64,000 nt of DNA from Lumnitzera littorea (lineage: Eukaryota > Streptophyta > Magnoliopsida > Myrtales > Combretaceae): assembly GCA_024138015.1 (NCBI GenBank), contig JAMXBB010000011.1, positions 68,454,749-68,518,748 of the forward strand, given 5' to 3'. Every line of letters starts with the position of its first letter. The stretch's first letter is position 1. The position numbers were made by a program, and so were the translations under genes. The notes under the pieces were generated by a model. The model saw nothing but the letters and a program-made list of their open reading frames with translations. It had not been told where the DNA came from and did not search any database. This document shows positions 36,761 through 50,600 of the stretch, piece after piece.

Positions 36761-38519
36761 ATTGTGGTTGTAGATTAACAAGATATATCATGAGGGTTAA
36801 GGCTGGTCCTAGGTGATTTTACAAATCGCAAGACCATGCTACCAAACTATTTGGCTGTAGCAAGAACATGGTTTTGAGGATTTACATGTACCTTTTAACT
36901 AGTTAAGAGAAGTTACCATTTCATGGTGTTCTACCCAAAATTAATCAAGATCTGAGTCCTAAGGATGGAAATTGATGTCAATTCCCTAGGAAGTGAATTC
37001 AGGGCGAACCTGTTTAGCAGCATTACTTACAAGCTTTTTATCTGGCTTTGAATTAGAAAACAACCCAATCTGCCATAATTTTAATCATGATTGCAATTGG
37101 AACCATCTTCCATGACACAACTTTAGTATTCCAAATGTAATGGGAATAGGTTTCTTCGCTTAAAACTAAAAGTGCATGACAAATTGCCAGAGAAACAAAA
37201 AATTGGGCAGTTCTTCTCATATTATATGTTGGAATATAATGAAAGAGCATGAGTTCCGATTAAGAAATGTTGGAAATATCTGAAATTTAGAAATAATAAA
37301 GGATAAATGCAATATGCATCATCACTATAATTTAGAGTACTTGTGGAGTCTTGGACCCAACTAATTGCGCCGATGTAGCTTTATAATAACAAATATTGAA
37401 TTAATTTAATTATCTAAGAGAGATGAATTCTTCCAGAGCAAAACATATGTTTACTAGATCAATATTGGCATGATATTGGATTTTGACTTCTTGTTGGGCT
37501 TCTTTGAGGTCCATGTGCTCTTCGTGAAAAGTTTTGCAAGATACCATTAACTCATCGTTTGTGAAAGTTTGGTGATTTTTCTTTTGCCCGTAAAGGGTAC
37601 CTATAACAAGAGAGAACTAGAGACATTTGAAACCTAGAAGGAGCTCTTGAGCATGCACTTTTATGTTGTTGTAATCCTTAGGATAGTACAGTCAACTCAT
37701 TAATTGCCTATGCACTTGCGTTCTAAACCCTACATTATAGTTATATAAGGAATTGTCATTCTTAAAAATAAAGAATAGAGATTATTTGTCTCACCCTATA
37801 AATTGGAATTAAGAACTTATATGCTTTCTTTCCCTCTAAAATACCTTTATAGAAATTAAAATATTACACACTCTACCGTCATTAACACATCAAAGAATAG
37901 AATATAAAAGAAGAGGAAAAAATAAAAAACTAATCTGTACCATCAAACTGGTAAGTCAAAGAAAACCATTCATCTACTTCCTCTGTATCTCTCCAACAAT
38001 TTCGAACTAGAAAATCAAAACCGAGTAGAGGTTTCATCCCTCTCTTTTGTCTCCATTTCTATCAAGCTCTAATCTACGTTATTGAAGGGTGAAGAGAAAA
38101 CCAGTATCATCCCTTTTAGCTTTTTCTTCAAGTGAGGCGGTACTGTAGAGACAAAAGGAAAAAAGCAATAGAGAACTAGTGCTCCAATGTTATTCCTCAC
38201 AATAAAATCAAATTAGTTATAACTTTTCCATTTTTATTAAATGAAGAAAACAACTAATGTCCCCTTAATTGCATATTAACTTAGAGATGCTTCTAGTTGA
38301 TTGCTACGGTAATTCCTCTCAAGGTGGTTGGTTGATTTCTTCTCAATATGGGGTTAGGGTTTCAAATGGCAAAAAGTAGTGAGATTGAGATTAAGGTTTC
38401 AAGTTTCAATCTATAGAAGACAATCAAAGCTTTTTCTTATTTTTTTCATTTTATAATATCATTTTTATTTTATTTTATGATTCTATTAAACAAGGGCTAT
38501 TTTTGGGGATATGATTTTC
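36761..38519. other. No gene seen; spacer
   Basis: Less repetitive than the flanks further out but with no ORF, RNA gene or repeat I can support. Confidence 0.45.
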
Positions 38520-38696
38520 TATTCACATTTTATTCCTCAGTACATTCAACTAAGTGAACAATGTATTAGTTATTTCGTTACACTCAACTAAACATTGTAA
38601 AATCTATACACAATCTATTATACCTCTATTCCATTCCTTAATAATTATAATTATAATTATATTCCCCCCCTTATTTCAATTAGTAAAGTGAATAGG
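38520..38696. repeat. Terminal fragment of a hAT-like TIR family
   Basis: Homologous to 40790-40927: both carry ACACTCAACTAAA, a CCTCTATTCCATTC-like block, a TAATTATAATT-like block and an end like AGTAAAGTGAATAGG or GCAAAATAAATAGG. The end resembles those at 24110 and 55864. No matching left end or duplication was found. Confidence 0.5.
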
Positions 38697-39272
38697 TAGT
38701 AATTGTTGCAAACTTGTAATAGTAGTTTCTTTATCATTTAGTATGAAGAACAAGGGAAGAATAATAATATTGCAATCCTTGAGAATAATCCTTCAAATAA
38801 GGTACTCTTCAAGCATGATTAGTCAACACTAACTATTCCTCCCTTACTATATGAGCATTTGAATAAGTCGATTCTGTCTATATAACCATTATAGTCATTT
38901 GAGATGCCATTGCTTCAGATCTCTATCTTTAATACATTTGTTGATGGTGAAAACATGAAGGAGGGGGCTTACATATGTCGAGTTCAATTTGTCTTAATAT
39001 ATGTGAGTCCTTTCTTGGTTTAAAAGATAGAGTCTAAGATGACATTCAAATAACACATCTGGATCTAAATCAATTAGTATAGCTTCAGTCGGTAATATTA
39101 ACTTATTATTTTTCATATTTCATATATAAACTCTAAGTCATTTGTACTAGAACAACATTAATGAGAAAAAGAATGAAATTTCTTGAATTGTTGTTATTCT
39201 TATTAAATATATTTATGCTTGTTAGTTAATTCAATCGAACTTTACAAAGTTCATATATTTTAGTTATTTAAT

Positions 39273-39865
39273 TATAATGCTCCGATCAAAAGTAATGACT
39301 AACTAAACCAATAAATACTAGTAGGTTTTTTTTTACCTACTTTACTGTTTCTAATTAGAGTTGATAAAATGTTCATCATCATGATCTTATAAACCAATAT
39401 CAATTCTCTCATACAAGTCATGTTGAACTTTCATTCATTAGGTGTCACAATCTTTTTCCCTTAAATATATACATCTTTATTGTAAGACCTTATAATTGTA
39501 CTTAATTCTTTCCCACCTTTTCGATATACAATTGGGTTCATTCCAGCGATCCTCAACCTATAAGTCATCTTGAAAGCATGCTAAGAGTCACATTCTAATA
39601 ATAATACTTGCCATATTTGGATCTCTTCTCTTAATCAGGTCAAAATAGTTCCTAAATTATCCACCTATCGTTAGGGTTAAGCTTTAATATCATTTATCAT
39701 ACCCCAAGCTAAAAGTAGCCATTAATTATGTCAACAAAACTTAAAGTGTATTTTTCAAAAGTTTCTAATTACTATTAACAAGATATTCACAATCATAACC
39801 GTACAAATCAATAGTAATTCTCTCCTACAATCCATGTGAGAATTCACTTAGCATGGGATGTCACA
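39273..39865 (-). mobile_element. TRIM retrotransposon, copy 3, with perfect duplication
   Basis: Two diverged LTRs (39273-39449 and 39695-39865) flank a ~245-bp interior. An exact 5-bp duplication TTAAT borders the element (39268-39272 and 39866-39870). The primer site GCTTTAATATCA at 39681-39692 has drifted from the tRNA-iMet complement by three bases. The LTRs are more diverged than in the other two copies, suggesting an older insertion. Non-coding. Confidence 0.9.
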
Positions 39866-39904
39866 TTAATTGTAGAGCTTAGATAAATATAGATTGTGGA
39901 AAAT

Positions 39905-40292
39905 AATGTTGGGCACAGTTTGGTAATCCTACCGATTACCAAACAAAACTAAACCACAAAAATGTGGTTCAATTCTTTGTAACTTTAAACTAAATCGTAC
40001 AATTTGAATTAGGAACTTTTCCAAACCATAAAACTATAGTTTGATCTGGTTTGGTTTATGGACTAAACCATACTTTATGTTACAAGAAATTTTTTTTTTT
40101 TCAGTTACAAGTAAAATATTAATATAGCTTTTTAACATGATTTGATTTGGTTTTATAGTTTGGTTCAATTCATCCTTTCAAACCAACCATAAGTTTCAAT
40201 TTGGTAATTTTCTAAGCAAATTGAGGCTTGGTTTGGTTTGGTTTGGTTTGAGGATTAGTTTGGTTTGATAAGTTTTTTTACCTATCCTTCAT
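39905..40292. repeat. AACCAAACC-rich element, MITE-like
   Basis: The segment is rich in GGTTTGGTTTGG on one half and CCAAACC/AAACCA on the other, as in hAT MITEs whose ends contain AACCGAACC words. The last part holds a (GGTTT)n-like run at about 40230-40250. The ends TGTTGGGCACAG and CTATCCTTCA are only weakly related, so boundaries are approximate. Confidence 0.4.
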
Positions 40293-40789
40293 TTAGAAGA
40301 CACTGATATAGATTAATGGATGGCTACAATGCCATATATATGGCTTTTGAAATGTTGTTTTGACTTGCACATTATTTTGAACAAGTGGTTTAATATATTA
40401 GGCTTAGGAGTATGAAGAATCTGCTAATGAAATTGCATTAAAATTGTGATTCAAATCATGATTTTTCACTTAAGGGATGAAATTCTTAGTTGAAATCATG
40501 ATTTTGATTAACTAAAAGTCAAAACCAAGGAGATTGGGACTAGGTTTCAACTTCCATCATGAGAGGTTGGGGCTAGGGTTTCAACTTCCATCAAGAGATT
40601 AGGGCTAAGGTTTTCATATGAAATTGAGGCTAGGCATGACTAGCAAAATTTATTTTATTTTTTTAATTTTTACCAAATCTATTTATTCCAAACTTGTTTT
40701 AAATTTTATATTATTATTCAATTTGATAAGGATATTTTAGTCATTTTACTTTTTATTCATGTCTTACTCTCTATTAAATTTTTTAAATT

Positions 40790-40927
40790 GAAACATGTGA
40801 CATTAATTCTATTACACTCAACTAAATATCATAATATCTATATATCACTTATTCCACCTCTATTTCATTCTCTAATAATTGCAATTCCATTTCCCCCTTT
40901 ATTCCATTTAGCAAAATAAATAGGCCC
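40790..40927. repeat. Terminal fragment of a hAT-like TIR family, second copy
   Basis: Homologous to 38520-38696 (see there) and ends GCAAAATAAATAGGCCC. The preceding DNA from about 40430 shares GGGCTAGGGTTTCAA-like words with 38350-38400, so a larger related element may extend leftward. Confidence 0.5.
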
Positions 40928-40999
40928 TAAATCTATTAACATCTTACGTCTACATTTCTTATGACGTCATATATATCTTATTTTTTATTTATACTATTA

Positions 41000-41493
41000 T
41001 CCTAATATTATATTATGCAATATCTTAAGGGTTGCTTTGCTTAAACCCTTTGATGTCAGCTAAGTGCTTGATAATATTGTCAATTTGATCAAGGGATTAT
41101 TGTTTAAGTGGCTAATGGTTAGAAAGGCTTAAGATTGCTTGATTGAAGCTTAATTACTTTGCCTGCTTCATTATGGTACAGTATTTGTGGGGTAAGAGGA
41201 ATTTTCACCTTCTTAGTCATCGTACCATGGTCATGCATGATTGTTTTTGGCATGCTAGTAAAGGATAACTACCATTGTTGTCTTAATAAATTGGTTCTCT
41301 TGGAGAACCTCTATCACACATTGTTCTAAGTGAGTGAAATGATTGTCATCTTAGTGTTGTCCCCCTTGTGGGGGTTGTTGTTCCCTATTCATATTAGGTG
41401 GTGGAGGATTAGTTGGAGGGTGAGATGAATGGCTATGTGTGCATATGTCGTAGTCGTAGTTCACTTTTAAGCTGTAAATGATGGGTGCCAAAT
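41000..41493 (-). pseudogene. Possible gag start of a Tat/Retand-like LTR element
   Basis: On the minus strand, directly inside the putative LTR, is TTTGGCACCCATC. This resembles the TGGCRCCCA stretch at the primer site or gag leader of Tat/Athila-type elements. Below it is a short Pro/Gln-rich frame (MNREQQPPQGGQ) followed by a frame with several stops. Very decayed. Assignment rests on this pattern alone. Confidence 0.3.
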
Positions 41494-42163
41494 GTTATTA
41501 GTGAATTTCCAATAAGAATAAGACTAAGCTTATGGATGATTAGTACATGAGGATCTAACTAGCATAAAGATCAAACCTAAGCTATTAAAGGTATAGGAGG
41601 TGGCTCCAACACGTATACTGATGCTCAAGTCAATGGATTATCAAGAATAATAACAACATAGGTGTAAAGAAAGTAGAATTTTATGTGCTTTACCTTGTAG
41701 GCTTATGTTGATACTTATAAGATTGGGAATGATGAGTATAGTAAGTAAAATTCTTTCCCTGAGTCTACATATCTCTCAATATCTTATAGAGAGGATCTTA
41801 GGGGGTGCAATTATTACCATATTTATCCGATGCATTTATAAAGCAGGTCATAAGACAAGATTAAGCTTAAGGCCTAAGCCAGGATGCATACAACACTAAT
41901 AGATGGGCTCAAGAGGTTAGCTCTCCTAGCATACACTTTGTCTTATGTAGTACTTAACTCCTATACTAGATGGTACACTACTCTAACACTATTTTTAACG
42001 ACTCAAAACTCCTCACATCAAAGTGTTGTTCACTTTGGAGTAATATGCCTTATGATTTTGTCTTAGGCGTGGTCACTTCCAAGTAGGTAACTCATTTTTG
42101 GAATGTTCTCCTAATGTGCTTTAAATAAGGAATAAATTCCAAGCACCAATTTGAAGCATGACA
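41494..42163 (-). mobile_element. Possible LTR of the decayed element at 41000
   Basis: Begins TGTTATTAG on the + strand beside the primer-like site and ends GAAGCATGACA. On the minus strand it starts TGTCATGCTT and carries a TTTAAAG box about 45 bp in. The partner LTR is not in the window and no duplication was found. Confidence 0.3.
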
Positions 42164-45082
42164 TATGTATAAATAAAATAATTGAAATTTTGGGCTTTAT
42201 TTTATAAAATTTCGAATAAAGTAGCAATATGAATAATTATTGAATTATATTAATAATTGAATTAAGGTTTTTACTCTTACTACCAATATGACTTACGGTT
42301 TGTAAGAATCAAAGTTTGAAATTTGATTACACATTATGACATATGGATGATCTAATCACATGATTGCCACAATCAAAGAGAAAAACTCTTATTGATAATA
42401 CCAAAAAGGAAAACACTTTCACTAATCCAAGAAAGAGCTTCACAATTACTTCTTAATATGAATTAGAAAAGAAATAACAATCAAGAACTTGTCTCTTTCC
42501 TAAGGTAACATTAATATTTATAAATGACTCATGCTAAATAAAGAAATAGAAAAAAAAATGGAAAAAAATAAAAATCTTTTTAAGATCTCAGCAACAAATC
42601 TTCTAAAGAAATTAATTTTAATCTCCTATAAGTTACATTAATTGGAAATAAATCCATTAAAGTTAGAAAGTCTACTTTGAAATCTATCGAAAGCATTGTT
42701 ATCAAAAGATTCCAACGTACTTGTCAGAAGCTCTTTTATGAAATGCCTTTAGAAATTTTGAACTCCATCAGAAACTTCTTTTGGTATAATTATTAGAATC
42801 AATATTCCAAAGTGCCTTATATGCTATTAGAAGCCACACTATTCATCCTTTCATAATCATAACCTTTCATAAAATTAAAAGTTGTCTTAAGTTCAATACC
42901 ACTTAAACTCCATTTTGAAGAACTAAATATATTCCTTATTTTCTTCCCACTTCAGTCAAATCTTAATCTTTGACAAACTTTCCCCTTCCAACAAACTCTC
43001 AATTAACCTTAATTCTATGAGGAGCTCTTACTTGATTTAGAACTAAGGCTTCTTTAGTAGACTACTTATAGTGAGAGTTTTGATCATTCCTTTTGAGATT
43101 AAGTCCTCCATGGCCTTCTCAAATGAAGTTTGAAACTCTGATGCTTGCCATCTCCACTTAACTGATTGAATTTTGAATTCTAATAAACCTTATAATTTTA
43201 TGCCAAAAGATGCCTTGATTATCAAAAGTTTTATTATGCTCTATTAGAAACACCTATAGTATTTAATGAAGCAACTATATAGAATGATAAAACCATAAGA
43301 CATATCATGTCAAAATAAATAATACATCATTTGTACTAGAGAGTATAAGAGAGAACCACATAAATTTTACAATTTAATTAGAGGTCATGAGAACCATTTA
43401 TCATGCTATTATACTAATGGTTCAATTCACTTCACCCAATGAATTATACATATTTTTTTCTCACTCATAATTATTCAACTTTAATTTATAACAAAATGTT
43501 TTATTGAAAATAACTTTAACGTCTCTGAAAATACATATTATCAAAGAAATATCACTAAACGTATGTCTAAATTAAATCCACTTGTTTTTCAATAATTATT
43601 TGATGCATTAAACATGACTATGACTTCTAATCCAAAGGTTACACCATTATTTTTACCTAAAATAAAAATTTTCAAATATGATGAGACATAAAGTCTAGTA
43701 TTACCATTCATACACATAGCACATACTACATGTATATCACAAATAATTAATACAACAAATGATATTTATTAACGTTATAATTTAAGCATAAAAACGTAAC
43801 ACAATCTTAACATTCCAAGGTATAAAACAACTCAAACTCTGATAATACATGAAAGGAAGTCAATGTACTGAGTTCTACATAATCTTTTTATATAATGTAT
43901 TAATACTAGATAACCTTTTTGTATGTAAGTTACATTTTAAGGTCTAAACAATCCTTACATATGTAACTATATATCAAGGTCTATACAAACTTTCCTTATA
44001 TAACCAATATCTCTAATCATCTAATGCTAGATTCACAATCTTTATCAACCATCAATAGTCTACACCATTGTAAATATGCATAATAGTGCCCCATGCCACT
44101 AATATGACCTAATTATAGCTTCTCTTTGAATTTTTCAATCAATATCAGCCACCATTCCACCATATTAATAATTTGCCTACCCATACATGTAGACTCAACA
44201 CTTGAACTACCAACTACTTTATTAGAAATATTCACTTTTCAAAACGATGTACCAAAAACCTAGTCTATGACCTACTTATTTGAAATGGCTATTAACCTTG
44301 ACTAAGCCCAAGTAATAAGCAATTAATTGATAAGGCCAAATAGTTTATAATCCTGTATGCACATGCAACGAGCAACAATAATTTGTGTGGTATTATTTAT
44401 CAACTGTAAATAATCCAATTTAATTCCTATAAAAAGTTAATTATATCCATTAATAACTTATTTTCAATGTATGATCATTTTTTTTAACACTTTTCTATTT
44501 TTTAAAGTCGATTAAGAAACCTAGTTTGTCAAATACAATTACTTATTGATGGACCACTTTATAAGCATGGTCGACCGTATGCCCTTTCACCCAATCGACC
44601 ATTATGTTAGCCCCTTTAATTGCCTACCTATATAACCTAACCCTAGTTGACTACTTCACTTAAACTTACTCTTTTTTTTTTTTCAAAAATTACTCATAGA
44701 ATTGTGATCTAAAGTCTTCTTAAATAATTTTCTTAATATAAATCTAACTTAATTGATCATTAAATCCCAAATTCCAAGTTCTTTATTAACTTCTCCAAAT
44801 TTACATATGAATTCTCCAATTATTTATAATCTCATGAAATTCCCCCTTTTGTAGTCTTTTTTATAATTTATCTACAAAACCAAATTTGTAAGCAAAGATA
44901 AAATTAAGCTCCTTAGGAAATACTTTAATGACAATCTCATGCTTAAAGGGTTAATTTTTAGGTCTTTTTCTTACAATGTTCAAATGAGTTTTGAGTTGCT
45001 TACCTTACAATAAACATTATAGGAAAGTTGTTGTTACTAGTTCTAAGATCACTTCTTTCCCTTCTCCTTTAGTTTGTAATGA
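42164..45082. other. No gene seen; AT-rich spacer
   Basis: No coding region. Some AAGTC/AGAAAC-rich patches (about 42540-43260) look like decayed repeats but could not be paired. Confidence 0.45.
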
Positions 45083-46131
45083 TCTACTGTAATGTCTTTG
45101 AACTTAGGACGCCATAGATCACCATATGTCCCTAACCTCTAATGACATATCAAGTGTACAATCAACTACGATCTTCATAATAATCCTATAACAGTCTTCA
45201 AATATTCTCATAAATTTAAATTCCTTAAATAAAGTCATAATTTCTTTTGGATAAAATAGTTATTTTCTAAACAATAATTATTAAGTAAAAAACACTAAAG
45301 TTCTAACTCATCAAATTTTCCTCGGCTATTCTTCAACTAACAAAGATAGTCACCTCTCTTCCCATCTTAAAGGTAGTAACAAGTATCTTTACAACTTTAA
45401 TTTTTTTTTTTTTTTTTTTTTTGCATCATTACTTCCCACATCTAAAAAATATAAAGAGTAAGCCAATACTCAATATATAACACATAAGTACATACACGTA
45501 AACAACCGTAGATAATCACATGTGTTAAAATACAAGCAAGTAAATTACACATAATAATTTATTTATCTTTATATTAGCTAATCACACATCATACAATGAA
45601 GGTTCTCATAAGCTCTATCACATACAGTCCGACTTATCATCCTAGTTGTTGGGCATGCCTCTTCAGGCTCCTCTATAACCTACCATTAGGCGTACCACTT
45701 TGGGCACCTCTACAATCTTATGTTAGGCGTAACACTTTGAGTCCCATCTACAACAACCTAAATATACCCCAAGTCATTTCTAAGCAAAACTCTACTAGAG
45801 ACAACACGTCATAAGAATCGTTGGGATTACCTATAAGCTCCATAATTGGATGTTCAAAATTAGCACGTAAAATTTAAGGCATTGCATAAGTTGTCCAATT
45901 GAACCTAAGTTTCACAACGAAGTTAGGAATATTTGTAAAAGTAACTTCGTAAGTTTGGATTTAAGAAAATAAATAATAAAATATTATAATATTAAGTAAT
46001 ACATATATCACTTTTATTCATCGGAAACGTGTAAAATGAGTTTTGATAATTAATGAATAAATAGAGATAAATAATATACACACTAAAAATCATAAAATAA
46101 CATAAATAATATTTAAGAGTATTTATTTGTA

Positions 46132-47646
46132 CTATATATATATTAGTACAAGGTAACCATACCTATCAAATTATAGTGAAGCGAATATAAGTATGAAAGT
46201 TGATCACTCAAAGATCTCGAATACTAATACTAACTTTAACTCTATTATTTAACCGATAAATTCAATTTTAAGAATTCGATTCTTTTAATTAAAATTGTAG
46301 CAACAAATTAAATTAAGCAAATAATCAAGAACTTAATAAGAATGCAAAATCTTAAAGATTTAATTCAACACTCAACGTCCTACCTATATCTAACACACAA
46401 CTTTTATTAAAGATAATTTAATTCAATTTTTTAATTTTTCTTAATCAAGAGAATTCTTTTTTAAAGTTAATAACTTTCTCAAACTTATTAACCATAATCT
46501 TGAGTTACCTAATAAAAACTCTTCCTTATAGCATAATCTAATATCATATTAACATGTAGTGAATTCTCTTAAAGATAATATTATAGATCTAGAAGAAACT
46601 TACAATTTATCTCTAACATTGTACAAAGTCTCATCAACCATGTTAGATCTAATTATATAAGAAATCTCTCAATCTTCTTATACAATATTAAATTTAGATC
46701 AATAACCACGAAAATATCAATCTAAAACATGCAAGCGCATATAATTGATTTAAGAACATAAAAAATCTTTATTAGATCTAATAAAACCAAATGTCACACG
46801 CAATATCTAGATTCCATAAGACCTAGATACAAAAAGTTCTACTCCCTACTTATGATAAAAGAGTGATTTTTAATAAAAACTAAAGAAAGCTAGAAGAAAT
46901 AGATAATGAGTTTGACTATATAGTTCTTAAATCTCGAGATCTTGATGTCTTGATGTATTACGCTCTCTTGAATGTTTTGTTCTTGAAAAATTCTCAAAAA
47001 GTCATACACTTATGATAAAAGAATTATCTTTAATAAAAACTGAAGAAAGGTAGAAGAAATAGATCATGAGTTTGATTAGACAATTCTTAAATCTTGAGAT
47101 CTTCATGTCTTGATACACTATGCCCTCTTGAGTGCTTTGTTCTTAAAAAGCTTTCAAAAAGTCGTGCCAAAAATCTCTCTAAATAAACCCTAACTAAGCC
47201 TTGAATAGGAGAAATAAAATATGTGTTCACCGTAAACAACATAACCGGGTGATACGACCGTATCACCCCGTTGTGTCACTCTCACCCGAAATTCTTCGTG
47301 TCTCTTTTTTAAAAAAAAAAAATCCTAAGAACAACATGATCGAGGATATGATCATGTTCTTTAGTCATATCACTCACATCCATAAATAAAATTGTGCTTC
47401 AAATTCTCCTAGCAATGACACAATTACGTTGTTTGGTCATGTTAATCTTCAAATTTTCATAATTTTCTCATTTTAGCACTGAATTGAGTGAAACTTATTT
47501 CTATATTCTCACTTTCACACATAGATTGTTCTAAAAACTAAAAAATAAAATTTTACGTAATTAAGTATTATTTTCTTCAAATAAACTCAAAATTCAATGG
47601 AAAATAATCAAAAATCACTATCTAAAATATAACCAATTTAAAGCTT
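46132..47646. mobile_element. Third-level insertion inside the 4.3-kb solo LTR
   Basis: The related LTR at 8377 is continuous at the matching point (about 8700), whereas here about 1515 bp intervene between TTATTTGTA and CCCATGTATTTA. The insert is AT-rich and non-coding, contains a 160-bp tandem duplication, and has no clear ends or duplication. It could be another degraded LTR. Confidence 0.6.
46848..47164 (+). repeat. Tandem duplication, 2 units of about 160 bp
   Basis: ACTTATGATAAAAGA at 46848 recurs at 47008. Both units run through TAGAAGAAATAGAT, TCTTGATGTCTTGAT-like and TTTGTTCTT blocks to CAAAAAGTC. The copies have diverged at scattered positions. Confidence 0.9.
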
Positions 47647-50600
47647 CCCATGTATTTATATATAGGTAAAAATATACAAAATTACTTAAAATACCTAATA
47701 TAAGTCAAAATAAAATTAGGAAAAATAGGTAAAAAGTACAAAATTGTTCGGATGATAGGCATGGTAAGTTGAGAATTACAGTTGGAAAATCAACAAATAG
47801 AATTAGACCATTTAAAAAGAGAAGGGACACTTGGCAAACAAAAAATTGTAAGAAAATTCCTAGACATCTTTATAAATTCAGAGAACACCTACTATAATTC
47901 ATTTGAAGAAGTTGGAAACTTAGAAAAATTAGAGGGAAATCTAGAAGAGGAGAGAGAGTATTTTAGAAAAAATTAGATAAAATAGAGTGCATTTAGGGCT
48001 TTAAGGAGAATACACATAATACACATCCAACCACCACTCAGGAGGAAACGATCACTGCTACCTGGTAGTTGACCCACCACCAAGGGCTGCCAATAAGGGA
48101 GGAGCTACAATTAGAGACTAGAGGCAATTTGAATTGTGAGTTTCTTTCTCTATCCAATTTTTGTACAAATTCTTAAAAATATCAAATTAATGTGTAAATT
48201 TATGAAAATTGGTATTTTGTGGTATTTTTATATGCAGATTTAGGGAAAAATATCAATTTGATAAAATTTGACCTCGAGATATACTACCCTTAAGAAATCA
48301 TTAAATATGAGCAAATTTTATCTTTTATTTTAAATAACTTTAATGATGTAGTTTTGAGGCTAAAATTTTTGCAAATATTGTTTAGGGTTTATATTACATT
48401 GCCATGAAGAGTTTTTCTTAAAATTATTTTTTCAAATTTTTACTTAATTTTTGGGCCTTAAAATCTTAATAAAAGACCAATTTTTATGAATTATTTAGTA
48501 ATTTATTGATAAATTAAAGTAAAATCTAATTTAGAGTATATTTAGTCATCATGAAATATAAATTGATGGTGGGAGATGGTATTTGTAGTGTTTGGGATGT
48601 TAGATTGTGTATTATGTGTAAGTTATGTGATATAATGGAATACGTAAAAGTGGGAAGCTAAATAGATAGAATGAATTAGGTTAAATCGATAATATTATAA
48701 TATTAGAAATATAATATAAATCTGATTTGAAACCTAAATTTAAGAAATTATGTTAAAAATGTAGGTTATCTTACATCGAAAGCAAATTCGAAAGTTAATA
48801 TAGTGTACAATACAGACCAAAATATTGATTAGGCATTAAATAGGAAACTTAAGATACCTAAATATAATTAGATAAACTTCACATATTATATCGAGAGAAG
48901 TTCCTAAGGTTTACGTGTGAAAATTATAATTAGAAGCTAAATTGAAACCTAATTTAGGAACTGATTCAATAACTAGTTTAGGATTAGTTTAGATATAAGT
49001 AATATAAAACTTAGACAACTAGGTAAAATTATGATTTAAAGGTTATATGTAATAAGAGTATAAATACTAAAAGGGCATTTATATTACAAGAGCAAGTGAC
49101 GACATACTAATCCTATATCATACTTAAGTAAACAAATCGAAGACTTTAAGTAAGTTGGGATCAATACGTTACTATATCTTAAGATACTATATTATGGTAC
49201 TTAGAGGCTTAAGATTGTAACTAGTTGTGCTTATAAGTAGATACTTATGTGCATGCTTATGTATCTCTAAACATTTGGTTGTATACTGATGTTTGTAGTG
49301 AAGTTTTATTATGGCTTACGCTGAGTGAAATTGTCTGAACACCCTAAACTGACTTAATTATATTTGAACTAAACATCTTAATTAGACATGCATTGCAACC
49401 CTTTAAGAGACGACTAGGTTCTTTGACTAAATACCGGTACCTTCGAAAGGGATAGTATTGTAACATAATAATCCTTTTTTCATCCTTAATCAAACTAAGT
49501 GACAGGAGAGGAGATTACAGTGAGGATAAGAGCAGTGACTCAAAGGATAGTCATGGGAGGAGCAATGCCTCCATTACATAAACTTATGTTTAGTCGTAAG
49601 CTACTACATACGCATTAAAACTTTTCAAACCTGAATTAAAGTGAGTGAAATTTTTCTAATTTCACAATGAGCTAAACAACGTTGTTGTACAACCTTATGT
49701 TGTTGTCCAACCTTATCTCTCCATCTTTACTTACTATGTTGTTGGTTTCTCGTATCCTTATGATTTTCTTGCAGGTGATAATCCAAATGTCACGTTATAA
49801 CTATCTAAAGGTTAGTACCCTTTTGAAGAATTTTGGGTGAGTGGGGATTAAACTAAATGATCAATAGAGTTTTTGAGAATTTTGTTAATAACTCTTAGAT
49901 ATGTGAGTTGATTGTATAATTTTTTACTTATTTTAGACTACTATGATGTATAAATATCTCCTAAGATCTTAAGACAATATATATTTATATAAACATGACT
50001 TAAAGTTTTGTATGTAATTTTATTGATAGTCTTATATGAATTGTTTACTTTAAAGTAGATAACGCCGTATGTAAATCATATCTACGATAACGACTATAAG
50101 GTTAGTTATTATCTTAGGTTGGTTTATATGGCAGAATTATTGCAACTCCACCACTTTGGGGTGTAACATTACCCCCTAGGGATCTATCGCTTTAGGTCCT
50201 TAGGCCAAGCTACACATGAGCAATAAGTAAGTATAATTTAATTCGAACATCTAATTAGTCATTTTGAGATTATATACAAGTGTAAGATCTAGCCTAGCAA
50301 TCACAAGAAACACATAAATGTCACGTACTTGGATTCTTGTTGTAAATACTTGATTTACTTTATCTTAGAAAGATGAATTTATAAAGAAATGATGATAGAA
50401 ATCACTTTACTAAGATTCTACAACTTCTTATAGGTTTTCTAAGAGTTTTAGATAAGAATCCTAAACCGAATAAAACTAAACTTAGGTTAAAAAGTTGGAA
50501 GGAAGCAACTATAGAGGAATTATGCCCATAATCCTTTGAAAAAGCCAAAGCACATGACTACGCCTCTAGACTACAGCTATAGACTTGGTCGTGGTTCACC

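Larger units (their letters stand above)
45832..50168 (+). mobile_element. Solo LTR (family A/B) nested in family C LTR, 4.3 kb
   Basis: Bordered by TTACC on both sides (45827-45831, 50169-50173), an exact duplication. The uninterrupted sister sequence at 57660-57700 shows the empty site. It starts TATAAGCTCC (TG decayed to TA) and ends GGGGTGTAACA. Homology to the solo LTR at 8377-11017 includes the left 200 bp and the blocks 49335-49690 vs 10120-10500. The excess length comes from the 46132-47646 insertion. Confidence 0.88.

Noticed and set aside
47782..47976. 64-codon Glu/Lys-rich ORF
   Set aside because: Lies within the 4.3-kb solo LTR in a part homologous to non-coding LTR leader DNA near 8850-9070.
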